Source: an uncultured Pelagibacteraceae bacterium | GTDB taxonomy: Bacteria; Pseudomonadota; Alphaproteobacteria; Pelagibacterales; Pelagibacteraceae | Length of the DNA: 64,000 nucleotides | Direction: 5' to 3' | NCBI GenBank assembly: GCA_902599625.1 | Contig: CACKGF010000003.1 | Span: forward strand, 1-64,000 | Part shown: positions 53,355 to 62,226 of the stretch, in pieces | How positions within the stretch are numbered: position 1 is the stretch's first letter | How the letters are laid out: every line of letters begins with the position of its first letter | Program-made: the position numbers and the translations under genes | The notes under the pieces: generated by a model | Seen by the model: the letters and a program-made list of their open reading frames with translations, nothing else | Told to the model about the DNA's origin: nothing | Database searches by the model: none

Positions 53355-54347
53355 TTATCTGCCTATTTCAGCCATTCTCTCCACAGACTTTCTAGCTTTT
53401 TCGATTGTTTCATCTGACATTATAATTTCATTTGTCTCATTCTTCAAACAATCTAAAATTTTAGGAAGAGTAATTCTTTTCATGTGAGGGCATAAGTTAC
53501 ATGGTCTAATAAACTTCACATTTGGATTATCAACTTGAACATTGTCGCTCATAGAACACTCTGTTACCATCATGACTTTTTCTGGTTGATTATCTTTTAC
53601 ATATTTTATCATTCCACTTGTTGAACCTGTAAAATCACTCGCATTTATTACATCTGGTGGACACTCAGGATGAGCAATAACTTTTATTCCAGGATTATTT
53701 TTTCTAATTTCATTAATTTCTGTATCATTAAACTTTTCATGCACTTCACATGTTCCTTTCCAAGAGATAATTTCAACATCAGTTTGAGAAGCCACATATT
53801 TAGCAAGATAATCATCTGGCAAGAAAATAACTTTTTTGACACCTAATGAATTTACAATTTTAACAGCATTAGCTGAAGTACAACAAACATCTGTTTCTGC
53901 TTTTACATCTGCTGAAGTGTTTACATATGAAACGACCGGAACACCTGGATTTTGTTTTTTAAGCTTTCTTACATCTTCGCCTGTTATCGATGACGATAAG
54001 GAACAACCTGCCCTCATATCTGGCAACAATACCTTTTTATTAGGACTCATAAGTTTTGCAGTCTCAGCCATAAAATGCACCCCGCACATTACAATTATAT
54101 CAGCTTTAGTTTTTGCAGCCTCAACTGCTAAAGCAAGAGAGTCTGCAGAAAAATCTGATATCCCATGGTATATTTCTGGTGTCTGATAATTATGAGCAAG
54201 AATAACCGCGTTCTTTTCTTTTTTAAGTTTATTGATTTCATAAATATAAGGAGCGTGGGTAGACCATTCAATTTCAGGAATAGTCTTCGAAATTTTTTGA
54301 TAAATTGGTTGAGTTGCTTTTTTTATTTCAGCAGTAAATTCCATCAT
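53355..54347 (-). CDS. nadA: Quinolinate synthase A
   Basis: AVILAHNYQTPEIYHGISDFSADSLALAVEA; MCGVHFMAETAKLMSPNKKVLLPDMRAGCSLSSSI; VIAHPECPPDV. Confidence 0.97.
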   Translation of the reverse strand: MMEFTAEIKKATQPIYQKISKTIPEIEWSTHAPYIYEINKLKKEKNAVILAHNYQTPEIYHGISDFSADSLALAVEAAKTKADIIVMCGVHFMAETAKLMSPNKKVLLPDMRAGCSLSSSITGEDVRKLKKQNPGVPVVSYVNTSADVKAETDVCCTSANAVKIVNSLGVKKVIFLPDDYLAKYVASQTDVEIISWKGTCEVHEKFNDTEINEIRKNNPGIKVIAHPECPPDVINASDFTGSTSGMIKYVKDNQPEKVMMVTECSMSDNVQVDNPNVKFIRPCNLCPHMKRITLPKILDCLKNETNEIIMSDETIEKARKSVERMAEIGR

Positions 54348-54400
54348 GTGAATGTATCAACTTGAAAGATAATTGTCATTCAATTAATCTGACGCACAGG

Positions 54401-54486
54401 GCGGCCATGCTGAAATTGGTAGACAGGCACGGTTGAGGGCCGTGTGGACCTAGTCCATGAGAGTTCAAATCTCTCTGGCCGCACCA
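54401..54486 (+). tRNA. tRNA-Leu (GAG)
   Basis: gcggccatgctgaaattggtagacaggcacggttgagggccgtgtggacctagtccatgagagttcaaatctctctggccgcacca; long variable arm; anticodon loop TTGAGGG. Confidence 0.95.
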
Positions 54487-54487
54487 T

Positions 54488-54832
54488 TTATAAAGCTTTG
54501 TTTTTTTTTCTTAAAAATACCAGCAATAAACATCCTTTTTCAGAAAAAGACGAGTGTTGGGAACCTGGTTTATAAGAAATAAAATCACCTTTATTAAAAG
54601 TTGTATGATCTTCATCAATTAATTCTCCATCTAAAACATAAAATTCCTCATAGTTTTGATGTTTATGTTTTAAACTTCTAGTACCTGGAGCCATCTTTAG
54701 AATATAACTTCCCGCTCCAGTATTTTTATCATAAGATATTTTATGCCAACTCATACCTGAAACTGGTTTTCCATAACTATTAAATGGAGTAAATTTTAAT
54801 TTAGTTGGATTTATTATTTTCCTGTTTTTCAC
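54488..54832 (-). CDS. Small cupin-domain protein (ChrR-like)
   Basis: APGTRSLKHKHQNYEEFYVLDGELIDEDHTTFNKGDFISYKPGSQHSSFSEKGC: cupin metal-site pattern HxH...E...H. Confidence 0.82.
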   Translation of the reverse strand: MKNRKIINPTKLKFTPFNSYGKPVSGMSWHKISYDKNTGAGSYILKMAPGTRSLKHKHQNYEEFYVLDGELIDEDHTTFNKGDFISYKPGSQHSSFSEKGCLLLVFLRKKNKAL

Positions 54833-55719
54833 TAGTTTAACCAGCTAGGTTTTAATATTTCGATATTTGCTTCTCCACACTTAAATTCTTTATTAAATTC
54901 AAACTCCTTATCTTTAAATTTGATTAGGGCAAAACTAAATTTATTTGCTATCAAAACTTTACCAATTTCTACATTATTAGATGTAATTGGATCATTATTA
55001 TTTATTGAGCCTTTTTTTACTTGAAGTGGTAATAATCTTTTATTCAATTTATCTTTATTTTTAATACGCGAAGTATTTTCTTGGCCGACATAGCAGCCTT
55101 TTTTAAAGTCGATTGCATTTAGTTCCACAAAATTACACTCTATTCCAAATAATTTATCTTGTAGCAGATCCATGTTATTTTGTGGTATTCCTAGCTCAAA
55201 GCTTAATTTGTAGTATTCATCGATGTTAGAAGATTTAAGTTTCATTTTTTTTAGTGACATGTATAGTTTTTCAAGATTTGAAATAATTCTACCTCCCAAT
55301 TTTTTATTTCTTGGATCAAGAAGAATATGGTCCTCGTTATATTTAATGGTGTGTCCCAACTCATCCTTTGCGCCTTCTATAGATAAGAATTTTTCATGAT
55401 TTAAAGCAGCTACCACAAATTCGTTGCTTAGATTTAAAATCTCTACTTTAGATTTGAGTTTATACATAACTAATTTTTTATACAACTGATCAGCTGTACT
55501 CTTTTCACAATCTAAGAAGTAACCGTCTTTGTGCTTGACTACTATAAAATCAAATAAAAACTTTCCTTGAGGTGAAAGCAAAGATGCAAAACAACTTTTA
55601 CTTTCATTTACCTTTTCAATATCATTTGAGACAAGATTTTGTAAAAATTTTTCAGAGTCTGGCCCATTAATATATAAAATCCCTCTGTCTTCTAAAATAT
55701 AAACTTTTTCTGAATTCAT
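54832..55719 (-). CDS. ygfZ: YgfZ/GcvT-domain folate-binding protein
   Basis: DFKKGCYVGQENTSRIKNKDKLNKRLLPL matches the YgfZ K-G-C-Y-x-G-Q-E motif. Confidence 0.92.
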   Translation of the reverse strand: MNSEKVYILEDRGILYINGPDSEKFLQNLVSNDIEKVNESKSCFASLLSPQGKFLFDFIVVKHKDGYFLDCEKSTADQLYKKLVMYKLKSKVEILNLSNEFVVAALNHEKFLSIEGAKDELGHTIKYNEDHILLDPRNKKLGGRIISNLEKLYMSLKKMKLKSSNIDEYYKLSFELGIPQNNMDLLQDKLFGIECNFVELNAIDFKKGCYVGQENTSRIKNKDKLNKRLLPLQVKKGSINNNDPITSNNVEIGKVLIANKFSFALIKFKDKEFEFNKEFKCGEANIEILKPSWLN

Positions 55720-55761
55720 AATTGATTAACATATAAATATAATATATCTACTTTTAAAACA

Positions 55762-57066
55762 ATGTTAGATCTAATCATTAAAAACGGTGAATGTTATATA
55801 AACGGTAATCTTGAAAAAAAAGATATTGGAATATCTAACAACAAAATTGTTGAGATTGGCGACTTGAAAGATAAATCCAAAGAAACATTTGATGCTAAGG
55901 GATTGACTGTTCTGCCCGGTTGTATTGATACCCAAGTTCATTTTAGAGAACCAGGATCTACTGATGCTGAAGATTTAAATTCTGGAAGTAAAGCTGCAGT
56001 TATGGGTGGTATCACATCTGTTTTTGAGATGCCAAACACTAACCCACCAACAACAAATTTTGAAGAATTCGATAAGAAAATTAAGTTAGGTAAAGGAATG
56101 TATTGCAATCATGCATTTTACTTTGGTGCAACAGCTGAGAATTATTCAACACTAGAAAAATTAAAAAATTTGAAAGGGTGTTGTGGAATTAAACTTTTTG
56201 CAGGATCTTCCACTGGAAATTTACTGGTTGATAAGGAAAAAGATATAGAAAAAGTTTTTGAACACGCTTCGAAAGTTGTAGCAGTTCATTCTGAAGATGA
56301 AGAAATATTGAAGGTAAGGAAAAAACTAATTGAAGAAGGCAATGTAGCCAGTCATCCAATATGGCGGAATGAAGAAGTTGCAATGTCTTCAACTAGAAGA
56401 ATTGTTAAAATTGCAAAAAGATTTAATAAAAAAGCTCATATATTACATATAACTACAAAAGACGAAGTAGATTTTCTCTCTCAAAACAAAGGTCTGATTA
56501 CTTTTGAAATAACACCACAACATTTAACTATTTATTCTCCAGACTGTTATAACAAACTTGGAACTTATGCTCAGATGAATCCACCTATAAGAGATAAGTC
56601 ACATTACGATCGTCTTTGGTATGCGATTAGAAACAATTATAATGATACTATTGGTTCAGATCATGCTCCTCACTTAAAAGTTAACAAAGATAAAAAGTAT
56701 CCTAATTCCCCTTCAGGAATGCCAGGAGTACAAACTCTCCTTCCCGTAATGCTAAACCATGTCAACAATAATAAATTAAAACTAGAACAGTTAATAAAAT
56801 TGATATGTGAAAACCCAGTAAGAATATTTGGAATTAAAAACAAAGGTTATATTAAAAAAGATTTTGATGCTGACTTAACTATTGTTGATTTAAATAAAGA
56901 AATTACAATTGATAACAAAATCATTCAAAGTAAATGTAAATGGTCTCCATTTCATGGTGAAACATTTAAAGGATGCCCAGTTGCAACTATAGTATCTGGT
57001 AAAATAAAAATGAAAAATGGATCTTTAATTGGAGAACCTGAGGGAACACCGTTAGAATTTATTTAA
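55762..57066 (+). CDS. pyrC: Dihydroorotase
   Basis: VLPGCIDTQVHFREPGSTDAEDLNSGSKAAVMGGITSVFEMPNTNPPTT; IGSDHAPHLKVNKDKKYPNSPSGMPGVQTLLPVML. Confidence 0.94.
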   Translation: MLDLIIKNGECYINGNLEKKDIGISNNKIVEIGDLKDKSKETFDAKGLTVLPGCIDTQVHFREPGSTDAEDLNSGSKAAVMGGITSVFEMPNTNPPTTNFEEFDKKIKLGKGMYCNHAFYFGATAENYSTLEKLKNLKGCCGIKLFAGSSTGNLLVDKEKDIEKVFEHASKVVAVHSEDEEILKVRKKLIEEGNVASHPIWRNEEVAMSSTRRIVKIAKRFNKKAHILHITTKDEVDFLSQNKGLITFEITPQHLTIYSPDCYNKLGTYAQMNPPIRDKSHYDRLWYAIRNNYNDTIGSDHAPHLKVNKDKKYPNSPSGMPGVQTLLPVMLNHVNNNKLKLEQLIKLICENPVRIFGIKNKGYIKKDFDADLTIVDLNKEITIDNKIIQSKCKWSPFHGETFKGCPVATIVSGKIKMKNGSLIGEPEGTPLEFI

Positions 57067-57075
57067 TGACTTTTT

Positions 57076-57891
57076 TTAAGTAAAATTATAAATAGTTTTA
57101 AGTAGCTTTGTAAATAAATAATCAGATTTAGTTTTTAGAGATAGTGGCTTATTTTTATTGATCTTTCTCATAAATTCATGGGCTTGATTTCTTCTAAGCC
57201 ACCAATTTTTTCCAAACTTTCTAAACTTGGAGTAACTCTCACCTTTCTTGTCTTGAAAATAATAAGTTAAATTTTTATTAAGTAACCTAAAATCATTTAG
57301 GACACTACTTGAAATAGCAGCTAACCTAAAATCTAAAGTTAACATAGAAAAATTTTTCATACTTATTATATTTTTATATTTCTTATAAAATTTTCTTTGG
57401 AAAGATATACAACTTCCAGCGATCGGGAAACTTGGCCAAATATCTCTTCTATTTTTATTTCTAATCATATTTTTTAAATATGTTTTTTTATTTTTAGAGA
57501 AATAGTAAATGGGAAGATCAAAAACTATATTACAATTTTTATTTTTATTAAAATAATTTACTATTTCTTTTACTTTATTTTTTTTAAAAAAATCGTCGGA
57601 GTCTAACAATAATATATACTTGCCTTTTGATTTTGAAAAAGCTTTGTTGTAGTTGCTTATTTGGTAATAAGTATTAAATTTTCCTAAATCTTTTCTATTT
57701 CTGTTTTGAAAAGATTTTATTCCCTCTATTTTTTTTGCTATTTCATAAGAATTATCTTTTGATCCATCGTCATAAAATATTATCTCAATATTATTGTATG
57801 TTTGTGTTTTACATGAATTAATACATCTCTTGACATACTTCTCTTTATTATAGCTAGCTATTAATATCGAAACTAAAGGTTTTTTTTGCAT
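57076..57891 (-). CDS. Family 2 glycosyltransferase
   Basis: VSILIASYNKEKYVKRCINSCKTQTYNNIEIIFYDDGSKDNSYEIAKK; LLLDSDDFFKK. Confidence 0.9.
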   Translation of the reverse strand: MQKKPLVSILIASYNKEKYVKRCINSCKTQTYNNIEIIFYDDGSKDNSYEIAKKIEGIKSFQNRNRKDLGKFNTYYQISNYNKAFSKSKGKYILLLDSDDFFKKNKVKEIVNYFNKNKNCNIVFDLPIYYFSKNKKTYLKNMIRNKNRRDIWPSFPIAGSCISFQRKFYKKYKNIISMKNFSMLTLDFRLAAISSSVLNDFRLLNKNLTYYFQDKKGESYSKFRKFGKNWWLRRNQAHEFMRKINKNKPLSLKTKSDYLFTKLLKTIYNFT

Positions 57892-57960
57892 TAAAATTAA
57901 TTTATAAAGTTCTAAATTATAACAAAATTGTCATCTAAGTTATAATTAAATTCTACGAAA

Positions 57961-59076
57961 ATGCACAAAAAACTTCTTATATTTATACCTCACATAAATG
58001 TGGGAGGTGTAGAAAAAAACTTTTTTATAATTACAAATTACCTAGCAAAAAAACTAAACAATAACGTATCAGTAATAACCGTTAATAAGAAATTTACAAA
58101 AAAGCTTAACAAGAAAATTAAAATAATTTCTCCAAAAAGTAATAAGTGGGAAAATAGTTCAATGTATACCAAATATACAATTTCACTCCTTTTATTAATA
58201 AAAACTCTAATTTCAGATAGAAGATATTTGATATTTTCATTTCAAGCAAACTGGTATGCAATAATAGTAACTAAATTGTTTGGATTAAAAATTGTTACAA
58301 GGTCAAACACAGCTCCGGAGGGATGGTCAAAAGGTATGATTAAAAATTTTTTTTATAAATCAGTTATAAATTTTTCAGACAAAATAATAGTTAATAGTAA
58401 TGAATTTAAAGAAAGTTTAAAAAAATATTTTAATGTGAATTCAATATGCATTTATAACCCACTAGATAAATCTAGTATGTTAAGACAAAGTAGAAGAGTG
58501 GAAAGATTTAATTTTTTTTCAAAAAAAAAATACTTGAAAATAATAAATATTGGAAGATTTACTAATCAAAAAAACCAAATGTTAATCTTAAAGACAATAA
58601 AGTACTTAAACAATCGTATTCCAATTAAACTTTTAATAATTGGAAGAGGTGAAAATTATATGAATTTGAAAAATTTTATATATGAAAACAAACTTGGAAA
58701 AAATATTATATTGAAAAGATTTGTAAGCAATCCCTATCCATTTTTGAAATCATCTGATATTTTTGTTCTTTCATCAAATTATGAAGGACTACCTAATGTT
58801 TTGTTAGAAGCACAATTTTTCAAAAAAATCATTATTTCTACTAAATGCCCAACCGGACCGAAAGAAATTTTACTAAATGGTAAGGCAGGTCTCTTTTTTA
58901 AGATGGATGATTACAAAGATTTATCTAGAAAAATTATTTATGTTTACAAAAATAAACAAAGATTAAAAAATATGATTAAAGCTGGTTATGATAATTTACA
59001 TAGATTTGATAAAGATACGAATTTAAACAAGTACTACCAAATAATTGTAAGGTTTCTTGAAAATGAAAAAAATTAA
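57961..59076 (+). CDS. Family 4 (GT-B) glycosyltransferase
   Basis: FIPHINVGGVEKNFFIITNYLAKK; INIGRFTNQKNQMLILKTI; FVLSSNYEGLPNVLLEAQFFKK. Confidence 0.92.
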   Translation: MHKKLLIFIPHINVGGVEKNFFIITNYLAKKLNNNVSVITVNKKFTKKLNKKIKIISPKSNKWENSSMYTKYTISLLLLIKTLISDRRYLIFSFQANWYAIIVTKLFGLKIVTRSNTAPEGWSKGMIKNFFYKSVINFSDKIIVNSNEFKESLKKYFNVNSICIYNPLDKSSMLRQSRRVERFNFFSKKKYLKIINIGRFTNQKNQMLILKTIKYLNNRIPIKLLIIGRGENYMNLKNFIYENKLGKNIILKRFVSNPYPFLKSSDIFVLSSNYEGLPNVLLEAQFFKKIIISTKCPTGPKEILLNGKAGLFFKMDDYKDLSRKIIYVYKNKQRLKNMIKAGYDNLHRFDKDTNLNKYYQIIVRFLENEKN

Positions 59077-60094
59077 TTGGGGCATTATTGGATTAGGCAA
59101 TATAGCAAATAAATTTGCAGATGCATTCTCATATATCGATAATGCTACTGTTAAAGGTATCGCCAGTTTTAATCAAAACAAATTACATTCTTTTAAAAAT
59201 AAATTTAAAGTAGAGGATAAATTTTGTTTTAATAATTATGAGGATCTTATTCTATCACCAAGTATCGATATTGTTTATATTGCTTTACCTAATTCATTGC
59301 ACGCAAAGTATATTCGAAAATCAATAAATGAAAAAAAAAATGTTCTTGTTGAAAAACCAGCATTTATTAATCCTGAAGATTTAACACTTATAAAAAATTT
59401 GGTTAAAGAACATAAGATTTTTTTTACTGAAGCATTTATGTATAGATATTTACCTTATTTCCAAAAAGTAAGAGATATTATTGATGATGAGTCTCTTGGA
59501 AAAATTGTTGATATGCATTCAACTTTTAATATTAAGGTTTATAAACAAAAAAATTTTTTTGGTATTAAATTTAAGAAACCTAACTATTCTCATCGCCTAT
59601 TTAACAAAAAATTGGGAGGAGGTGCTATTCTTGATGTTGGGTGTTATCCACTATCCTTAAGCACATTCGTCAACTCTCTTACATACAACGTAGAATTAAA
59701 GGACATAACTTTTGAAAAAGTGCATAAGGATTATTGTGAAAGTGAAGTAGATATATTCTCAAAGGTAACACTAAATTTTGATAACAAATTTAAATCCAAA
59801 ATATCTTGTTCATTTAGAGATAATGTTGACCAAAGAACAATAATAAATTTTGAAAATGGGTCCTTATCTATCAATCAGACTTGGGTACCAGATCGATATA
59901 CTATTATCGAACAAAAAAAAGGAAATATAATTTCAAATTTAGATTTTAAAAATAATGAAAATATTTATTCATATCAAATTCAGAGCATATCTGAGCAAAT
60001 TTTAGATAAAAAAATAACTCCTAAATTCCCTTCAATGTCACTAGAAGAAATTGATATTAATACGAAATTATTAAGTGATTGGATTAATTTATAA
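59057..60094 (+). CDS. Gfo/Idh/MocA-family NAD(P)-dependent oxidoreductase
   Basis: INWGIIGLGNIANKFADAFSYIDNATVKGIAS; IALPNSLHAKYIRKSINEKKNVLVEKPAFI; LGGGAILDVGCYPLSLS. Confidence 0.93.
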   Translation: MKMKKINWGIIGLGNIANKFADAFSYIDNATVKGIASFNQNKLHSFKNKFKVEDKFCFNNYEDLILSPSIDIVYIALPNSLHAKYIRKSINEKKNVLVEKPAFINPEDLTLIKNLVKEHKIFFTEAFMYRYLPYFQKVRDIIDDESLGKIVDMHSTFNIKVYKQKNFFGIKFKKPNYSHRLFNKKLGGGAILDVGCYPLSLSTFVNSLTYNVELKDITFEKVHKDYCESEVDIFSKVTLNFDNKFKSKISCSFRDNVDQRTIINFENGSLSINQTWVPDRYTIIEQKKGNIISNLDFKNNENIYSYQIQSISEQILDKKITPKFPSMSLEEIDINTKLLSDWINL

Positions 60095-60116
60095 TAGTTT
60101 TTTATTTTTTTGCCTA

Positions 60117-62012
60117 TTATTTAATAATATTATTCTTTATTAAGTCCTCTTTTATCTCACTCAAAATTGCTGGGTCATCAATTGTTGCTGGCATTTTATA
60201 CTCTTCTTTATCAGCAATTTTTCTAACAGTTCCTCTTAAAATCTTTCCTGACCTTGTTTTTGGCAGTCTTTTTACAACAATAGCAATTTTAAAAGCAGCA
60301 ACAGGACCAATTTTATTTCGAACCATCTGAATACATTCTTTTGATATAGTATCATTATCTTGACTCACACCAGCTTTTAAGGTGAGCAAGCCGATTGGTA
60401 ATTGTCCTTTAAGTTTATCAGCAATTCCAACCACAGCACATTCAGCAACAGATTTGTGCTCCGATAAAACTTCCTCGATCGCGCCTGTTGAAAGTCTGTG
60501 ACCGGCAACATTGATTATGTCATCTGTTCTTGACATTATCCAAATATAACCATCTTCATCAATATGACCTGCATCGTAGGTTTGGTAAAATCCATCATAG
60601 TTAGTCATATAATTATCTTTATATCTTTTATCGGCATTCCATAATGTAGGAAAAGTACCTGGTGGCAAAGGAAGCTTGACTACTATATCTCCCATTTCAT
60701 TAGCCTTTGCTATAGATTGATCTGGTTTAATTATTTTTACGTCGTATCCGGGGACAGCTTTACATGCTGAACCATATTTTGTTTTCATCATTTCTATTCC
60801 AGTACAATTAGAACTTATTGCCCAACTAGTTTCTGTTTGCCACCAATGATCAATTACTGGAACTTTGAGTAAATTTTCAGCCCATTTAATTGTATCCGGA
60901 TCTGCTCGTTCTCCTGCTAAAAATAATGACTCAAAAGAGCTTAAGTTATATTTTGAAAAAAAATTTCCTTCTGGATCTTCCTTTTTAATAGCTCTAAATG
61001 CAGTCGGTGCCGTAAATAAAGATTTAATTTTATAGTCTGAAATCATTTTCCAGAATGCTCCAGCGTCTGGAGTGCCAACTGGCTTTCCTTCAAACAAGAC
61101 TGTTGTGCAACCTTTAAACAAAGGAGCATAAACAATATATGAATGACCAACGATCCAACCAATATCACTGGCAGACCACCAAACGTCATCCTCATCAATG
61201 TTATAAATGTTTTTCATTGTCCATTTGAGAGCCACTATGTGACCCCCTATATCTCTCACAATTCCCTTTGGTACCCCGGTAGTTCCTGATGTATAGAGAA
61301 TATATGCATATTCATTTGAATTCATCTCTACACAATTAGTGTCTTTTGCATTTGACAAAGCTTCGTCCCAGCTAATTTCTTTTGGAGCGTTTAGTTTTAC
61401 TTCATGACCTTTTCTTTGAAAGAATATGACTTTTTCAACTGAGTGTTTAGCAAGTTTCAGCGCTCCATCTACAAGCGGTCTATATTCAACCGTTCTTCCA
61501 GGTTCAAAACCGCATGACGCAGTTATCAAAATTTTGGCTCTACTATCATCTATACGACTTGCAAGTTCATTAGAGGCGAATCCTCCAAACACAACTGAGT
61601 GAATTACACCTATTCTTCCACATGCCAACATAGCAACAACGGCTTCAGGCACCATTGGCATATAAATTATAGCCCTATCACCTTTTTGAAGTCCTTGATT
61701 TTCTAAAGCTCCTGCAAATTTTGAGACTTTTGATCTTAGTTCATTATAAGTAAACTTTGCCTTATTACCTGTAATTGGACTATCATAAATAAGTGCAATT
61801 TTTTCTCCTAAACCATTATCGATATGAAAATCAAGTGCATTATAGCAAGTATTTGTTGACCCATCTTCAAACCATTTGTAAAACGGGGGATTAGTTTTGT
61901 TTAAAATCTTTGTTGGTTTTTTAAACCAAAATATATCCTCTGATATTTCTCTCCAAAATTCCTCAGGTTTAGTTATAGATTTATTGTAAATTTGCTCAAA
62001 TTTATTGCTCAT
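60117..62012 (-). CDS. prpE: Propionyl-CoA synthetase (acetyl-CoA synthetase family)
   Basis: YILYTSGTTGVPKGIVRDIGGHIVALKWTMKNIYNIDEDDVWWSASDIGWIVGHSYIVYAPLFKG; EGKPVGTPDAGAFWKMI; LFTAPTAFRAIKKEDPEG. These read as PrpE rather than Acs. Confidence 0.88.
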   Translation of the reverse strand: MSNKFEQIYNKSITKPEEFWREISEDIFWFKKPTKILNKTNPPFYKWFEDGSTNTCYNALDFHIDNGLGEKIALIYDSPITGNKAKFTYNELRSKVSKFAGALENQGLQKGDRAIIYMPMVPEAVVAMLACGRIGVIHSVVFGGFASNELASRIDDSRAKILITASCGFEPGRTVEYRPLVDGALKLAKHSVEKVIFFQRKGHEVKLNAPKEISWDEALSNAKDTNCVEMNSNEYAYILYTSGTTGVPKGIVRDIGGHIVALKWTMKNIYNIDEDDVWWSASDIGWIVGHSYIVYAPLFKGCTTVLFEGKPVGTPDAGAFWKMISDYKIKSLFTAPTAFRAIKKEDPEGNFFSKYNLSSFESLFLAGERADPDTIKWAENLLKVPVIDHWWQTETSWAISSNCTGIEMMKTKYGSACKAVPGYDVKIIKPDQSIAKANEMGDIVVKLPLPPGTFPTLWNADKRYKDNYMTNYDGFYQTYDAGHIDEDGYIWIMSRTDDIINVAGHRLSTGAIEEVLSEHKSVAECAVVGIADKLKGQLPIGLLTLKAGVSQDNDTISKECIQMVRNKIGPVAAFKIAIVVKRLPKTRSGKILRGTVRKIADKEEYKMPATIDDPAILSEIKEDLIKNNIIK

Positions 62013-62060
62013 ATTTAGTGACTCAAAATCTTGTTATTTAAGGCTTTTTCTACGTGTTAG

Positions 62061-62090
62061 TTGCATTTAATTTCAAAAAGCAAGTAAAAT
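62061..62090 (+). promoter_or_regulatory. Candidate promoter for proteorhodopsin
   Basis: TTGCAT (62061-62066), 18-nt spacer, TAAAAT (62085-62090); weak -35, good -10. Confidence 0.35.
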
Positions 62091-62178
62091 CAACCTAAAT
62101 TAGTCCTAAATAACTCTTCTAATAACCCTTTATATTTGGTATTAGGACCCAACTTTGATCTAAATTGAGTTTAGGTCG

Positions 62179-62196
62179 TAGTTTAAATTTAAACTA
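62179..62196. promoter_or_regulatory. 18-bp perfect palindrome TAGTTTAAATTTAAACTA about 30 bp upstream of the proteorhodopsin start codon
   Basis: Read directly; the sequence equals its own reverse complement. Confidence 0.6.
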
Positions 62197-62226
62197 ACAA
62201 AAAACTAACTAAAGAGGGAGTTTTTT

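Noticed and set aside
54488-54832. Cupin as a DddK-type DMSP lyase
   Set aside because: The sequence around the cupin motifs (HKHQNYEEFYVLDGEL) does not resemble my recollection of SAR11 DddK; better left as a ChrR-like cupin.
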